DNA of 32,363 nt, taken from NCBI GenBank assembly GCA_020849375.1, contig JADLGJ010000072.1, forward strand, positions 1-32,363, given 5' to 3'. This document shows, in pieces, positions 9,226 to 17,792 of this stretch. Under the pieces are notes generated by a model, which saw only the letters and a list, made by a program, of their open reading frames with translations, searched no databases and was not told the origin of the DNA. Each line of letters opens with the position of its first letter. Positions within the stretch are counted from its first letter, which is position 1. The stretch comes from Candidatus Omnitrophota bacterium (GTDB lineage Bacteria > Omnitrophota > Gorgyraeia > Zapsychrales > JANLHA01). A program made the translations under genes and the position numbers.

Positions 9226-11361
9226 GTGAAAAAGAACTTCGATCCCTTTTGGCTCGTCGGTGGCTTGACCATTATCGCTTGGGTCTTCTGCTTTCGTGTC
9301 TTTCTGACCCGTGAAGCCCCGCTGATCTCCGATGCTGTTTCTTTCTACGACCATCTTAAATTCTACATTGATAACATCTCCCGCGGTATTTATCCACTGT
9401 GGGACCCCTTATGGAGCTGCGGCTCGCCAAATGAATTCTTCCTGCGGCGGATCGGGCCTTTTAATCCTTTTCTCCTTCTTATCATTATTCCTTATAAATT
9501 AGGACTGCCATATTGGGCCGCCTTTGCGTCCTTTATTACGTTCTATTTTTTCTTAGGCATGGCCGGTTTTTATAAACTGGCCTTAGAAGTCCTGAAAGAT
9601 AAAAGATCCGCGTTGTTAGCGTTTGTCTTGCTGAGTTTTTCCTCTCTGGGAACAAGAGTGTTCGATTCGTATATCATGATGTTCATGACGCCGGCGATCT
9701 GGTTTTTTTATTTTTTGTTCGTTTTCGATCGCACTTTTCAAAAGTACGCGCTTGGAGGCATGGTGTTTTGCACAATGCTTTTGATGACAACATACATTCC
9801 GTTTTACTTTATCGTCATTGTTTTAACGTTCGGGTTGTTCTTTGTGCCGGTATTCCCGCGGGAGAGCAAAAGTTTCGTTTTTGGCCTCATGGAGTTTGGC
9901 CGTCGGAACCCCTTTTTCTTTTTGTTATGCGTGGCTGCTGTTGCAGCGTCCTGTGTTCCCGGATTGATGTTCTTTAAACAGGCCGGGCAGGGGACTTTCG
10001 CCATGCCGTTACGGCATTTTGATGCTGCGGCCCAGAACGTTCTGAGCGTCAAATCCGATGTCACGACATATTGGGCGATCCCGGAAGATTTACTTTTTTC
10101 TCTTTTTTATTTGGAGGACCTGCGGCTCTTTAATTTTGCGGTCTTTTATGTTCCTCTCTTGTGCATTATTTTCTGGCTCATGAGCCTGGCGACACCGCTT
10201 AACCGTAAGCTCGTTTTTATGTTTATGTGGGCGTTCTTTCTTTTTTTGATGGGATCGCCCTATCTTGTCCCCCTTTACGATTTTCTAAATCAGCACATTT
10301 TCTTCTTTAAATATTTCCGCAATCTGCATTTCTTTCTTTGGCTGGTGATCCTACCGTTATTTATTCTTTTTGTCGTCGCGCAACTGAAAGATTTTCTCGG
10401 CATCGTAAGCATGCCGGCGCAACGCAAGAAATGGATCGTTTGCTTTATCGTCCTTGTCCATATCGTATTGGCCGGCTTTTTGGTTTGGCGCGACAGTTTT
10501 AATTATTCGACGTGGGCGGTCCTGGCCCTGAGCTTCGTAACGTTCGTTCTTCTTTTGTGGGGGCGTTTGTCCGTGGGGTTCTTTTACGGGTTTTGTTTTA
10601 TTGTCGCCGCGATCGAACCTATGGAGGCGTACCAAAATTTAAATAATAACGTCGAAAAGTATCTGGCCCTCTCCGTGTATGACCAATTTTCGCCGGAATT
10701 TCAGTACACGCGCGGACAAAAGACGATCTTGCTGGTTAATGAGAAGGATCTGACGCACGAAACCAATGCAAGAAACAATCCGCTTTATTTTGGGACGCAG
10801 TGGTACAACATGCTTTGGGATAATGTTGATTTTGCGGTCTTGAAAAATTATACTTTTGCGAAATTCGTTCTTTATGACCGTATCGAGAGTTTTGATGAAG
10901 AAAAACAAGATTTACGAACGGTTGAGCGTTCGTGGCAAAGCAAGCTCAATGTGGCTTATATTGCTCCCGGACAAATTGACACGTCGTTAGCAGGCCTTGT
11001 TCGGCCTGTCGGCCCCGACTCTCCGTCGCCTATGGCCATTGAGAAAGACAGTGAGCAATTCCGTGTGGTCCGCAGTGATGCCAATATGGTCAAAATAAGA
11101 ACCAACTTCTCAGCCGAGAAGTTCTTGGTCTTCAATGACGGGTATTATCCCGGATGGCATGCTTATCTTAATGATAAGCCCGTGACGTTGTACCGGGCGA
11201 ATGTGGCTTTTAAAGGTGTTGTCTTGCCGCCGGGACAGCAGTTTGTTGAGTTCCGGTTCGGCCAACCTTGGCGGTATGGCGTGGAAGTTGCCCTTTTGAC
11301 CTTCTATGGGGCTTTCTTTTCTAGTGTGATATGGTTGTGGCGCAAGGAGAGAAATGCTTAG
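9226..11361 (+). CDS. YfhO-like integral membrane protein
   Basis: Many TM segments and C-terminal NDGYYPGWHAYLNDKPVTLYRANVAFKGVVLPPGQQFVEFRF signature; GTG start. Confidence 0.75.
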   Translation: MKKNFDPFWLVGGLTIIAWVFCFRVFLTREAPLISDAVSFYDHLKFYIDNISRGIYPLWDPLWSCGSPNEFFLRRIGPFNPFLLLIIIPYKLGLPYWAAFASFITFYFFLGMAGFYKLALEVLKDKRSALLAFVLLSFSSLGTRVFDSYIMMFMTPAIWFFYFLFVFDRTFQKYALGGMVFCTMLLMTTYIPFYFIVIVLTFGLFFVPVFPRESKSFVFGLMEFGRRNPFFFLLCVAAVAASCVPGLMFFKQAGQGTFAMPLRHFDAAAQNVLSVKSDVTTYWAIPEDLLFSLFYLEDLRLFNFAVFYVPLLCIIFWLMSLATPLNRKLVFMFMWAFFLFLMGSPYLVPLYDFLNQHIFFFKYFRNLHFFLWLVILPLFILFVVAQLKDFLGIVSMPAQRKKWIVCFIVLVHIVLAGFLVWRDSFNYSTWAVLALSFVTFVLLLWGRLSVGFFYGFCFIVAAIEPMEAYQNLNNNVEKYLALSVYDQFSPEFQYTRGQKTILLVNEKDLTHETNARNNPLYFGTQWYNMLWDNVDFAVLKNYTFAKFVLYDRIESFDEEKQDLRTVERSWQSKLNVAYIAPGQIDTSLAGLVRPVGPDSPSPMAIEKDSEQFRVVRSDANMVKIRTNFSAEKFLVFNDGYYPGWHAYLNDKPVTLYRANVAFKGVVLPPGQQFVEFRFGQPWRYGVEVALLTFYGAFFSSVIWLWRKERNA

Positions 11362-12271
11362 GAATTTGTTCAAAGTTATAATGTCCCGCACGGCCGTATT
11401 ATATGTTCTGGCCGCGGGCTTTTTGTTGATCGTCGGGGATTTTCCTGTCGCCTGGAACCATGTCGTCACCAGCGCGTTAAGCCGTTATATGCCGGCACAC
11501 GAGTATTTGAAAGATTTTGATAAGGACCGCACAAAATTTGATTTTAAGAAGAATAAAGAGTTCGAGCTGTATTACCGCAAATTAACAGAATTGATGCCTG
11601 AGTTGCCGGAAGCGAATGCGATGTTGGGTTTTTGCTATTTCTACGACGGGAAGATTGACCGCGCAATCGCCGCTTACCAAAAGGCGGCACGGCTTGAACC
11701 TAAGGTTTTTAATTTTTATTATAATCAAGGGGTCATCGCCCTTGAGCGTCGTGATCAGGCCCGTGCATTAGAATATTTTAAACAGAGCCTTGATGTCCCT
11801 ATTGCGGATAATTTGCAGTTTATTGTGACTTCTCGGATGTATAAGCCGCTTTTGCCGGAGACGCGGATCGCGGATGTCCTGGCGAAGGAAATGGGGGAGC
11901 ATGTTTATGCCGTTTATCGGTGGGCGTATTTTGAAACCTTGGCCCTTGCCGAACAGCAAAAAGATTACAGCGTGATGTTGAGATATGCGCGCCAAGGCGT
12001 GGCACAAGGATTATTGGAGGCAGGTGTCGGGAATTATTATGCCGGACGCGCCGCTTATGGTTTAAAAGAATACGAGGCTGCGGCCGGTTATTTGCAGGAG
12101 GCGATACGTTCGGGTTTTCATTATGCCCAGGCTTTTGAAATGATCGGGATCTCTTTGCGGGCGCTCAATCGCCGCGAAAGTACGGCGGCGATCGCTGCCG
12201 CTGCGAGTTTGACGCACGAAGGCAAGATCTTCAAACCTGCACCGCACAACAGGGATCTCTTGATCTATTAA
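11354..12271 (+). CDS. Membrane-anchored TPR protein
   Basis: N-terminal TM helix; TPR-like repeats (EANAMLGFCYFYDGKIDRAIAAYQKAARLEPKVFNFYYNQGVIALERRDQARALEYFKQSL); overlaps the upstream gene by 8 nt. Confidence 0.8.
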   Translation: MLRNLFKVIMSRTAVLYVLAAGFLLIVGDFPVAWNHVVTSALSRYMPAHEYLKDFDKDRTKFDFKKNKEFELYYRKLTELMPELPEANAMLGFCYFYDGKIDRAIAAYQKAARLEPKVFNFYYNQGVIALERRDQARALEYFKQSLDVPIADNLQFIVTSRMYKPLLPETRIADVLAKEMGEHVYAVYRWAYFETLALAEQQKDYSVMLRYARQGVAQGLLEAGVGNYYAGRAAYGLKEYEAAAGYLQEAIRSGFHYAQAFEMIGISLRALNRRESTAAIAAAASLTHEGKIFKPAPHNRDLLIY

Positions 12272-12279
12272 AAGAGGGA

Positions 12280-13371
12280 TTAATCGTCGTCGGGTAGGAT
12301 CCTGAATTGCACCCAGATGGGTTTGTTGGCCGTCACGGGCGGCTTGCTTTTTGAAGGGAACGCCGCCGCATCAATATCAAGCACCCCTGACTTGCCATTG
12401 AATTCGGTCAATTCTTTTTTGCGGAACCAAAAATTGCCCAAGAGGTCAATCGGGGCTCTGTTGGCGGGAAGGGTCCGCGCGATCGTCGGTAAAAGCGAAG
12501 CGCTGTCCCAGATCAGCCCGCGTGATTCAAAGGCAAATTCGCCAAAGATCATCATATCCTGTGTTTCCGGATATTGGGTTTTGACCGCCTCAGAAAAATT
12601 CTCCAGTGGAGCGATCGATCCCAGCGAAAGGCCGGAAGCCGGCGCTGCAAAAGTGGCGACGATAAAATCAAAGTCTCCCGCTTTGAACAGGCCGTAAGAC
12701 GGCGCTATAGGGAGAGGGTCTGCGCCTTTGAAAAGGGAGCTCTTTTGTAAAGGTTGGATCCTGTCGTCGCGGTATAGATAGGCGGTCAATGTCTTGCCAG
12801 TCTCGGCCTGGACAGTTTCGTAGACGGCGTTATAGCGTAAGATCTTGAGGGCCGTCGAAATTCTTTTTAAGAAGATCTCATTGGGAAGTTTCGTGATCGT
12901 GCTCAATTCGCAAAAGCGCATGATATTCGCAAGATGGATGATCTCTTTATCGGAAAGAGGATCGTTGAGGATAAGATCCGCATTAAAAGAGCAAATCGTG
13001 ATCTCGTCCGTCTGGTGCCGGATCATCTCCCCGGGTAACTCCTTTTCGAGTGTGGCGGGATCAAAAATGGTCTCGTCAAAGGTCAGGCTTTCGAGGGGTT
13101 TTTCTGCTTTGAGGTCCTTTGTTTTGAGGGGAAGAGATTTCTTCCATTCGGCTATTTTACCGCCGAAATCTTTGGTAAAATCTTTCAAAGATTTCTTGTA
13201 GTCCCGCAGGTAAAAGTTTATTTTGCTGATATCTCTTTGGTGCGCACGCTGAAAATCTTTGTTGGTGTAGAGCACATATCCGGCAGCGGTAATGATGATC
13301 AGGCAGAAAAGGAGTGTTAGAAAAGCGTTGCCGTTCTTGTTCGAGATTTTTTGGGAGAGGTCCATACGCAT
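12280..13371 (-). CDS. Hypothetical membrane-anchored protein
   Basis: 363 aa with one N-terminal TM segment (AFLTLLFCLIIITAAGYVLY); no family recognised. Confidence 0.7.
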   Translation of the reverse strand: MRMDLSQKISNKNGNAFLTLLFCLIIITAAGYVLYTNKDFQRAHQRDISKINFYLRDYKKSLKDFTKDFGGKIAEWKKSLPLKTKDLKAEKPLESLTFDETIFDPATLEKELPGEMIRHQTDEITICSFNADLILNDPLSDKEIIHLANIMRFCELSTITKLPNEIFLKRISTALKILRYNAVYETVQAETGKTLTAYLYRDDRIQPLQKSSLFKGADPLPIAPSYGLFKAGDFDFIVATFAAPASGLSLGSIAPLENFSEAVKTQYPETQDMMIFGEFAFESRGLIWDSASLLPTIARTLPANRAPIDLLGNFWFRKKELTEFNGKSGVLDIDAAAFPSKSKPPVTANKPIWVQFRILPDDD

Positions 13372-13456
13372 AGATTTTATTTTTTTGTATTATAGCATCA
13401 ATTCTGTTTCATGAAATGAATGTCCGAAGTAATTTCAACTTAAAGAAAGGTAATGT

Positions 13457-14107
13457 ATGGGTATAAGAAAAGGATTCTTTGAACACATTCGTGTCTGTAT
13501 TTTCCGCGGATTATTGGCGATCATTCCGATTTTGCTGTGCGTGCTGGCGGTCCAGCTTTTATATGTTTTGATCGACAAGCGGATCATGGGTTTTTTGGAT
13601 AAATTTATCAGTCTCCGGCAGATCCCGGGCTTGGGGATATTACTTCTTTTGTTGACGCTTTACTTGATCGGGTTGATCGTCAGTAATATTATCGGCCGTC
13701 AATTCTTTAAGCTTCTCGAGAATATTACCGAACGGATTCCTTTTATTAAAGCCATTTATTCCGTTGGGAAACAACTGTCACAGGGTCTTTCCGCCGCTGA
13801 AGGAAAAAGCCAGGCGTTTAAGAAGGCCCTTTTGGTCAAGGTGACTGACAATATTTGGGTGCCAGCTTTCTTAATGAATTCCAAAGTGGATCCAAAAACA
13901 GGGGAAGAATTGTATTTTGTTTTGATCCCTACGGCGCCTACTCCTGGGTCCGGCTTTGTCGCTATGGTCAAGCCCAGCCAGACCATTGACCCCGGCTGGA
14001 GTATTGAAGAATGTTTGAAGGCGATCGTTTCCGTTGGTATCGTTGTTCCGGAAAAACTTGGAGATTATGAAGGGCCCATTGCCAAGGAGACGGGCAACGA
14101 CATTTGA
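13457..14107 (+). CDS. DUF502 family membrane protein
   Basis: RGLLAIIPILLCVLAVQLLY..., IPGLGILLLLLTLYLIGLI, FIKAIYSVGKQLSQ, FVLIPTAPTPGSGFVAMV are typical DUF502 segments. Confidence 0.85.
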   Translation: MGIRKGFFEHIRVCIFRGLLAIIPILLCVLAVQLLYVLIDKRIMGFLDKFISLRQIPGLGILLLLLTLYLIGLIVSNIIGRQFFKLLENITERIPFIKAIYSVGKQLSQGLSAAEGKSQAFKKALLVKVTDNIWVPAFLMNSKVDPKTGEELYFVLIPTAPTPGSGFVAMVKPSQTIDPGWSIEECLKAIVSVGIVVPEKLGDYEGPIAKETGNDI

Positions 14108-14135
14108 CGATTACAAACAAGTCCTCAAATTGTAA

Positions 14136-14165
14136 TTCACAGAGCCGGCCGTTACCGTCTATACT
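14136..14165 (+). promoter_or_regulatory. Candidate sigma-70-like promoter of the HTH-GIDE-LemA operon
   Basis: TTCACA (14136-14141), 18-nt spacer, TATACT (14160-14165). Confidence 0.45.
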
Positions 14166-14183
14166 TTCAACACTATCGAAAGT
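14163..14183 (+). promoter_or_regulatory. Operator-like dyad overlapping the -10 and preceding the HTH gene
   Basis: ACTTTC-N9-GAAAGT, immediately followed by SD-like GAGGGAG and a TTG start at 14195. Confidence 0.45.
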
Positions 14184-14194
14184 GAGGGAGTGCA

Positions 14195-14674
14195 TTGGAA
14201 TCTTACGAAGTCCTTAAAAAAGCGTTTGCGAAGCCCGGGGCAAAAAAGATCGCCGCCGAGTTGGGTTTATCGCAATCCTTGGTCTATAAATGGTCGCAGA
14301 ATAAAGCTGACCCCGAGTCCTGGCAGCAGGGCGGGGCCGTTAACCCGCTCGACCGTATTAAACAGCTTTATGAATTGACCGGTGATGCTGAGCTGATCAA
14401 TTGGCTTTGCCAGACTGCTGACGGATATTTTGTAAAAAATCCAACTGTCAAGAAATCCAGCCGCGATGCGCAAGCGTTGAGAAATATCCAGCTTTTCATT
14501 AAAGAATTCTCCGAGGCGCTTGATGCGATCTCAAAATCGTATGATGACGACAAAAGTATTGATTCCAAAGAAGCTGTCAAGATCCGCAACGCCTGGGAAG
14601 ATCTCAAGCGGGTCGGCGAAGCGTTTGTCAGGGAGTGCGAGAAAGGTGATTTTAATAAAAAATCGAGAAAATGA
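14195..14674 (+). CDS. HTH DNA-binding protein (phage CI/CII-regulator-like)
   Basis: AKKIAAELGLSQSLVYKWSQNKADPE helix-turn-helix. TTG start is the only in-frame start after the upstream stop that fits the SD. Confidence 0.75.
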   Translation: MESYEVLKKAFAKPGAKKIAAELGLSQSLVYKWSQNKADPESWQQGGAVNPLDRIKQLYELTGDAELINWLCQTADGYFVKNPTVKKSSRDAQALRNIQLFIKEFSEALDAISKSYDDDKSIDSKEAVKIRNAWEDLKRVGEAFVRECEKGDFNKKSRK

Positions 14675-15597
14675 GCGACGATCGCGATATAGCTTTTGCC
14701 TTTTTGGGGTTAGGGGCCGGCATATTCTTGTTTTTTAACGGATTTAGGATCTTTCGCAAGAAACAGCTCATTGACAATGTCCCGACCTCGACGGTGCGCG
14801 GCATGGCGATGGGCTTGGTCGAATTGAGCGGGCGTGCGGTGCGAGGGGCACCTTTGAAGGGGCCGTTGAGCCGCGAAGATTGTGCGGCGTACACTTACTG
14901 TATTGAACGTTATGAGCGGCGCGGCAAGTCCAGTTCATGGGTCACGATCGCGAAAGGGGACAGTTTTCATTGCTCTTTTGACGTGGAAGATGAGACCGGA
15001 AAGGTCACCGTGATGCCGTATGGCGTGGAGTTCATTTGTAATGTCCGGTATTTTTTTGAAACAGGATTGATGACCCCGCTGCCGCCCAACTTGTCGGGGT
15101 TTATGAATAATGCGGGCATTTCTTACGGCGGGTTTTTTGGTAATAGCAGGTTACGTTTTACCGAACGCAATATTCAACCCGGTGAACCTATTTATGTCCT
15201 GGGCACGGCCAAAAAAACGAACGCTGCATTAGCTGACGCGGACGTTTATAAAAGTAAATTAGCTCAGCGGCTTAATGAAGTTAAGGGCGATGCGAAGTTC
15301 ATGGCTGAGATTGACGGGAATAAGGATGGTAATGTTAGCGACGAGGAATGGCAGAAGGCTGTGATGAAGATCGAGCATGACCTGTTGCAAAGCGAGGTCA
15401 GCAGTGCGGCGTCATCCCAGCTTCCTGATGTCGTGATCGCAAGAGGCGATGTCGAGAGAATATTTATTATTTCTGATAAAAGCCAAAAGGAACTGGGTGC
15501 GGTGCTGGGTTGGCAGGTCATTGGAGGGGTTTTCGGCGGTGCGGTGGTGTCCGTTGCGTGTTTGTGGTATTTATTGGTGCGGTTTCATATATTTTAG
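14671..15597 (+). CDS. GIDE/MULAN-like membrane protein with an inserted EF-hand
   Basis: N- and C-terminal TM segments; VELSGRAV.GAPLKGPLSREDCAAYTYCIERYERRGKSSSW resembles the GIDE domain; canonical EF-hand loop DGNKDGNVSDEE; ATGA overlap with the HTH gene. Confidence 0.75.
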   Translation: MSDDRDIAFAFLGLGAGIFLFFNGFRIFRKKQLIDNVPTSTVRGMAMGLVELSGRAVRGAPLKGPLSREDCAAYTYCIERYERRGKSSSWVTIAKGDSFHCSFDVEDETGKVTVMPYGVEFICNVRYFFETGLMTPLPPNLSGFMNNAGISYGGFFGNSRLRFTERNIQPGEPIYVLGTAKKTNAALADADVYKSKLAQRLNEVKGDAKFMAEIDGNKDGNVSDEEWQKAVMKIEHDLLQSEVSSAASSQLPDVVIARGDVERIFIISDKSQKELGAVLGWQVIGGVFGGAVVSVACLWYLLVRFHIF

Positions 15598-15627
15598 GTG
15601 ATGGGGCTTAATTAACAAGGAGGAAGT

Positions 15628-16200
15628 ATGGGGTATATTATTCTTGCAATTATCTTTTTTGTGGCCGTCGGGCTAGCGCTGTATTTTGTCGGCGTTTATA
15701 ACGGGCTTATCCTGCTCTCGCGCAACATCGATAAGGCGTGGGCCAATATTGACGTTTTATTAAAACAGCGTTACGACGAAATTCCCAAGCTCGTTAAGGT
15801 TTGCGAAGGGTACATGAAATATGAAGCGGAGACTTTGAGCAAGATCACCGCGGCACGCACGGCGTGCATGAACGCTAAATCCGTCGGAGAAACGGCTGCC
15901 GCCGAAGGGATGTTGACGCAGTCTTTGAAAACGTTATTCGCTGTTTCGGAGAATTATCCTGATCTTAAGGCGAATAATAATTTCTCCCAGCTGCAGGGCC
16001 GCGTGAGTTATTTGGAAAGCCAGCTCGCTGACCGCCGGGAATTCTACAATGATTCCGTCAATACGTACAATATTCGTATCAACCAGATCCCTGACGTGAT
16101 CGTCGCGCGCAATATGCTCAATTATAAAGAACGCGATCTGTTCAAAGTTGGCGAAGAAGAGCGTAAAGACGTTGATATCAAGTTCGATTTTCCGAAGTAG
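15628..16200 (+). CDS. lemA: LemA family protein
   Basis: N-terminal TM, YNGLILLSRNIDKAWANIDVLLKQRYDEIPKLVKVCEGYMKYEAETLSKITAAR and YNDSVNTYNIRINQIPDVIVA are diagnostic; SD AAGGAGGA upstream. Confidence 0.93.
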   Translation: MGYIILAIIFFVAVGLALYFVGVYNGLILLSRNIDKAWANIDVLLKQRYDEIPKLVKVCEGYMKYEAETLSKITAARTACMNAKSVGETAAAEGMLTQSLKTLFAVSENYPDLKANNNFSQLQGRVSYLESQLADRREFYNDSVNTYNIRINQIPDVIVARNMLNYKERDLFKVGEEERKDVDIKFDFPK

Positions 16201-16202
16201 CT

Positions 16203-17741
16203 TTATCCCGCCGACCACCAGGTCCGGTCTAAACTGCGGTACCCTATCGCCTCAGCAATATGCTGGGGCGATATTGTTTCCTGGCCTTCAAGATCGGCGA
16301 TGGTCCGGCTGACCTTGAGGATCTTGTCATGGGCGCGGGCTGAGAGTTTTAGTTCTTCGATCGCGGTCTTTAAAAGATCCAGACTGTCTTTGTTTAAAGG
16401 ACAGAACTGCTTGATCTGTTTTTGGCTCATTTGCGCGTTGGCAAAGATGCCGGAATTTTTAAAGCGCTCTTGCTGAATGCCGCGTGCCGCGACGGTGCGT
16501 TTCTTGATCTCCGATGACGTTTCAGCTTTGTGATGCTGCATGAGCTCGAGCGGTTTGAGCGCCGGGACTTCGAGATGAATATCAATACGGTCCAAGAGCG
16601 GGCCGGAAATTTTCCCCATATAGCGCTGCACTTGTTGCGGCGAACATTGGCAGCGGCGTCGCGTGTCCGTCAAATATCCGCATGGGCACGGGTTCATGCT
16701 AGCGACGAGCATGAACTTCGCCGGAAACCGCGCCGCACGGTTCGCGCGCGAGATCGTCACACAATGATCTTCCAGCGGCTGCCGTAACGATTCCAGAACA
16801 TAGCGTCCGAATTCCGGGATTTCATCCAAAAATAAAACCCCATGATGACTTAATGTGACTTCGCCCGGTTTGGGAACGGAACCGCCGCCCACGAGCGCGA
16901 CATCGGACGACGTATGATGCGGGGAGCGGAACGGCCGTGTTGTCAGCAAGCTCACTTGCGGCGGGATTAATCCCATGACTGAATGGATTTTAGTTATTTC
17001 CAGCGATTCTTCCAAGGTCATATCCGGCAAGATCGTCGGAATACGTTTTGCGAGCATGGTCTTGCCGCTGCCCGGCGGGCCGATGAGCAGACAGTTATGT
17101 CCGCCGGTGGCGGCGACTTCGATCCCGCGCTTGACATGCGCCTGGCCTTTAACGTCACTGAAGTCGAGGCTATAGTGATTCGTCTTCTGGAACAATGAAG
17201 CCGTATCCACTTTGAACGGTGAGATCGTTTCTTCCCCCGAAAGAAAGTTAACGACCTCTTTAAGGTTTTGCACGGGATAAATAGCGATCGTGTTCGTCAC
17301 CGCGGCTTCGGCGGCATTCGTGCGCGGCAAAAGGAAACCTTTGAATTGATCCGGTTTGATATTGAGCGCCACCGATAAAGCCCCGGTCACCGGCATGATT
17401 TTTCCGTCGAGAGAGAGTTCCCCTAAAATGACATACTGTGCAAGTTGTTCGTTCTCGATCTGCCCGGTCGCGCTTAAATATCCCAGCGCGATCGCCAAGT
17501 CGAAGGACGGCCCTTCTTTGGGAATATTTGCCGGAGAGAGATTGATCGTCACACGCTGTGGTTTGTATTGATAACCGCTGTTGCGGATCGCGGCGCGGAC
17601 GCGCTCTTTGCTTTCTTTGACCGCACTGTCGGGAAGGCCGACGATGACCGTGCCGGGCAAACCGGCGGAGACATCAACTTCGATCGTGATGGGATAAGCA
17701 TCCAACGACGAAATGCCGTAGCTGAAGACTTTGGATAACAT
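16203..17741 (-). CDS. comM: YifB/ComM-family Mg-chelatase-like AAA+ ATPase
   Basis: MLSKVFSYGISSLDAYPITIEVDVSAGLPGTVIVGLPDSAVKESKERVRAAI, Walker A GPPGSGKT, FRSPHHTSSDVALVGGG, MNPCPCGY. Confidence 0.95.
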   Translation of the reverse strand: MLSKVFSYGISSLDAYPITIEVDVSAGLPGTVIVGLPDSAVKESKERVRAAIRNSGYQYKPQRVTINLSPANIPKEGPSFDLAIALGYLSATGQIENEQLAQYVILGELSLDGKIMPVTGALSVALNIKPDQFKGFLLPRTNAAEAAVTNTIAIYPVQNLKEVVNFLSGEETISPFKVDTASLFQKTNHYSLDFSDVKGQAHVKRGIEVAATGGHNCLLIGPPGSGKTMLAKRIPTILPDMTLEESLEITKIHSVMGLIPPQVSLLTTRPFRSPHHTSSDVALVGGGSVPKPGEVTLSHHGVLFLDEIPEFGRYVLESLRQPLEDHCVTISRANRAARFPAKFMLVASMNPCPCGYLTDTRRRCQCSPQQVQRYMGKISGPLLDRIDIHLEVPALKPLELMQHHKAETSSEIKKRTVAARGIQQERFKNSGIFANAQMSQKQIKQFCPLNKDSLDLLKTAIEELKLSARAHDKILKVSRTIADLEGQETISPQHIAEAIGYRSLDRTWWSAG

Positions 17742-17792
17742 GATGGACTTTCTGTGGGGGTATTACGGGAAAAGACGGGGAAGAAAATTAAT

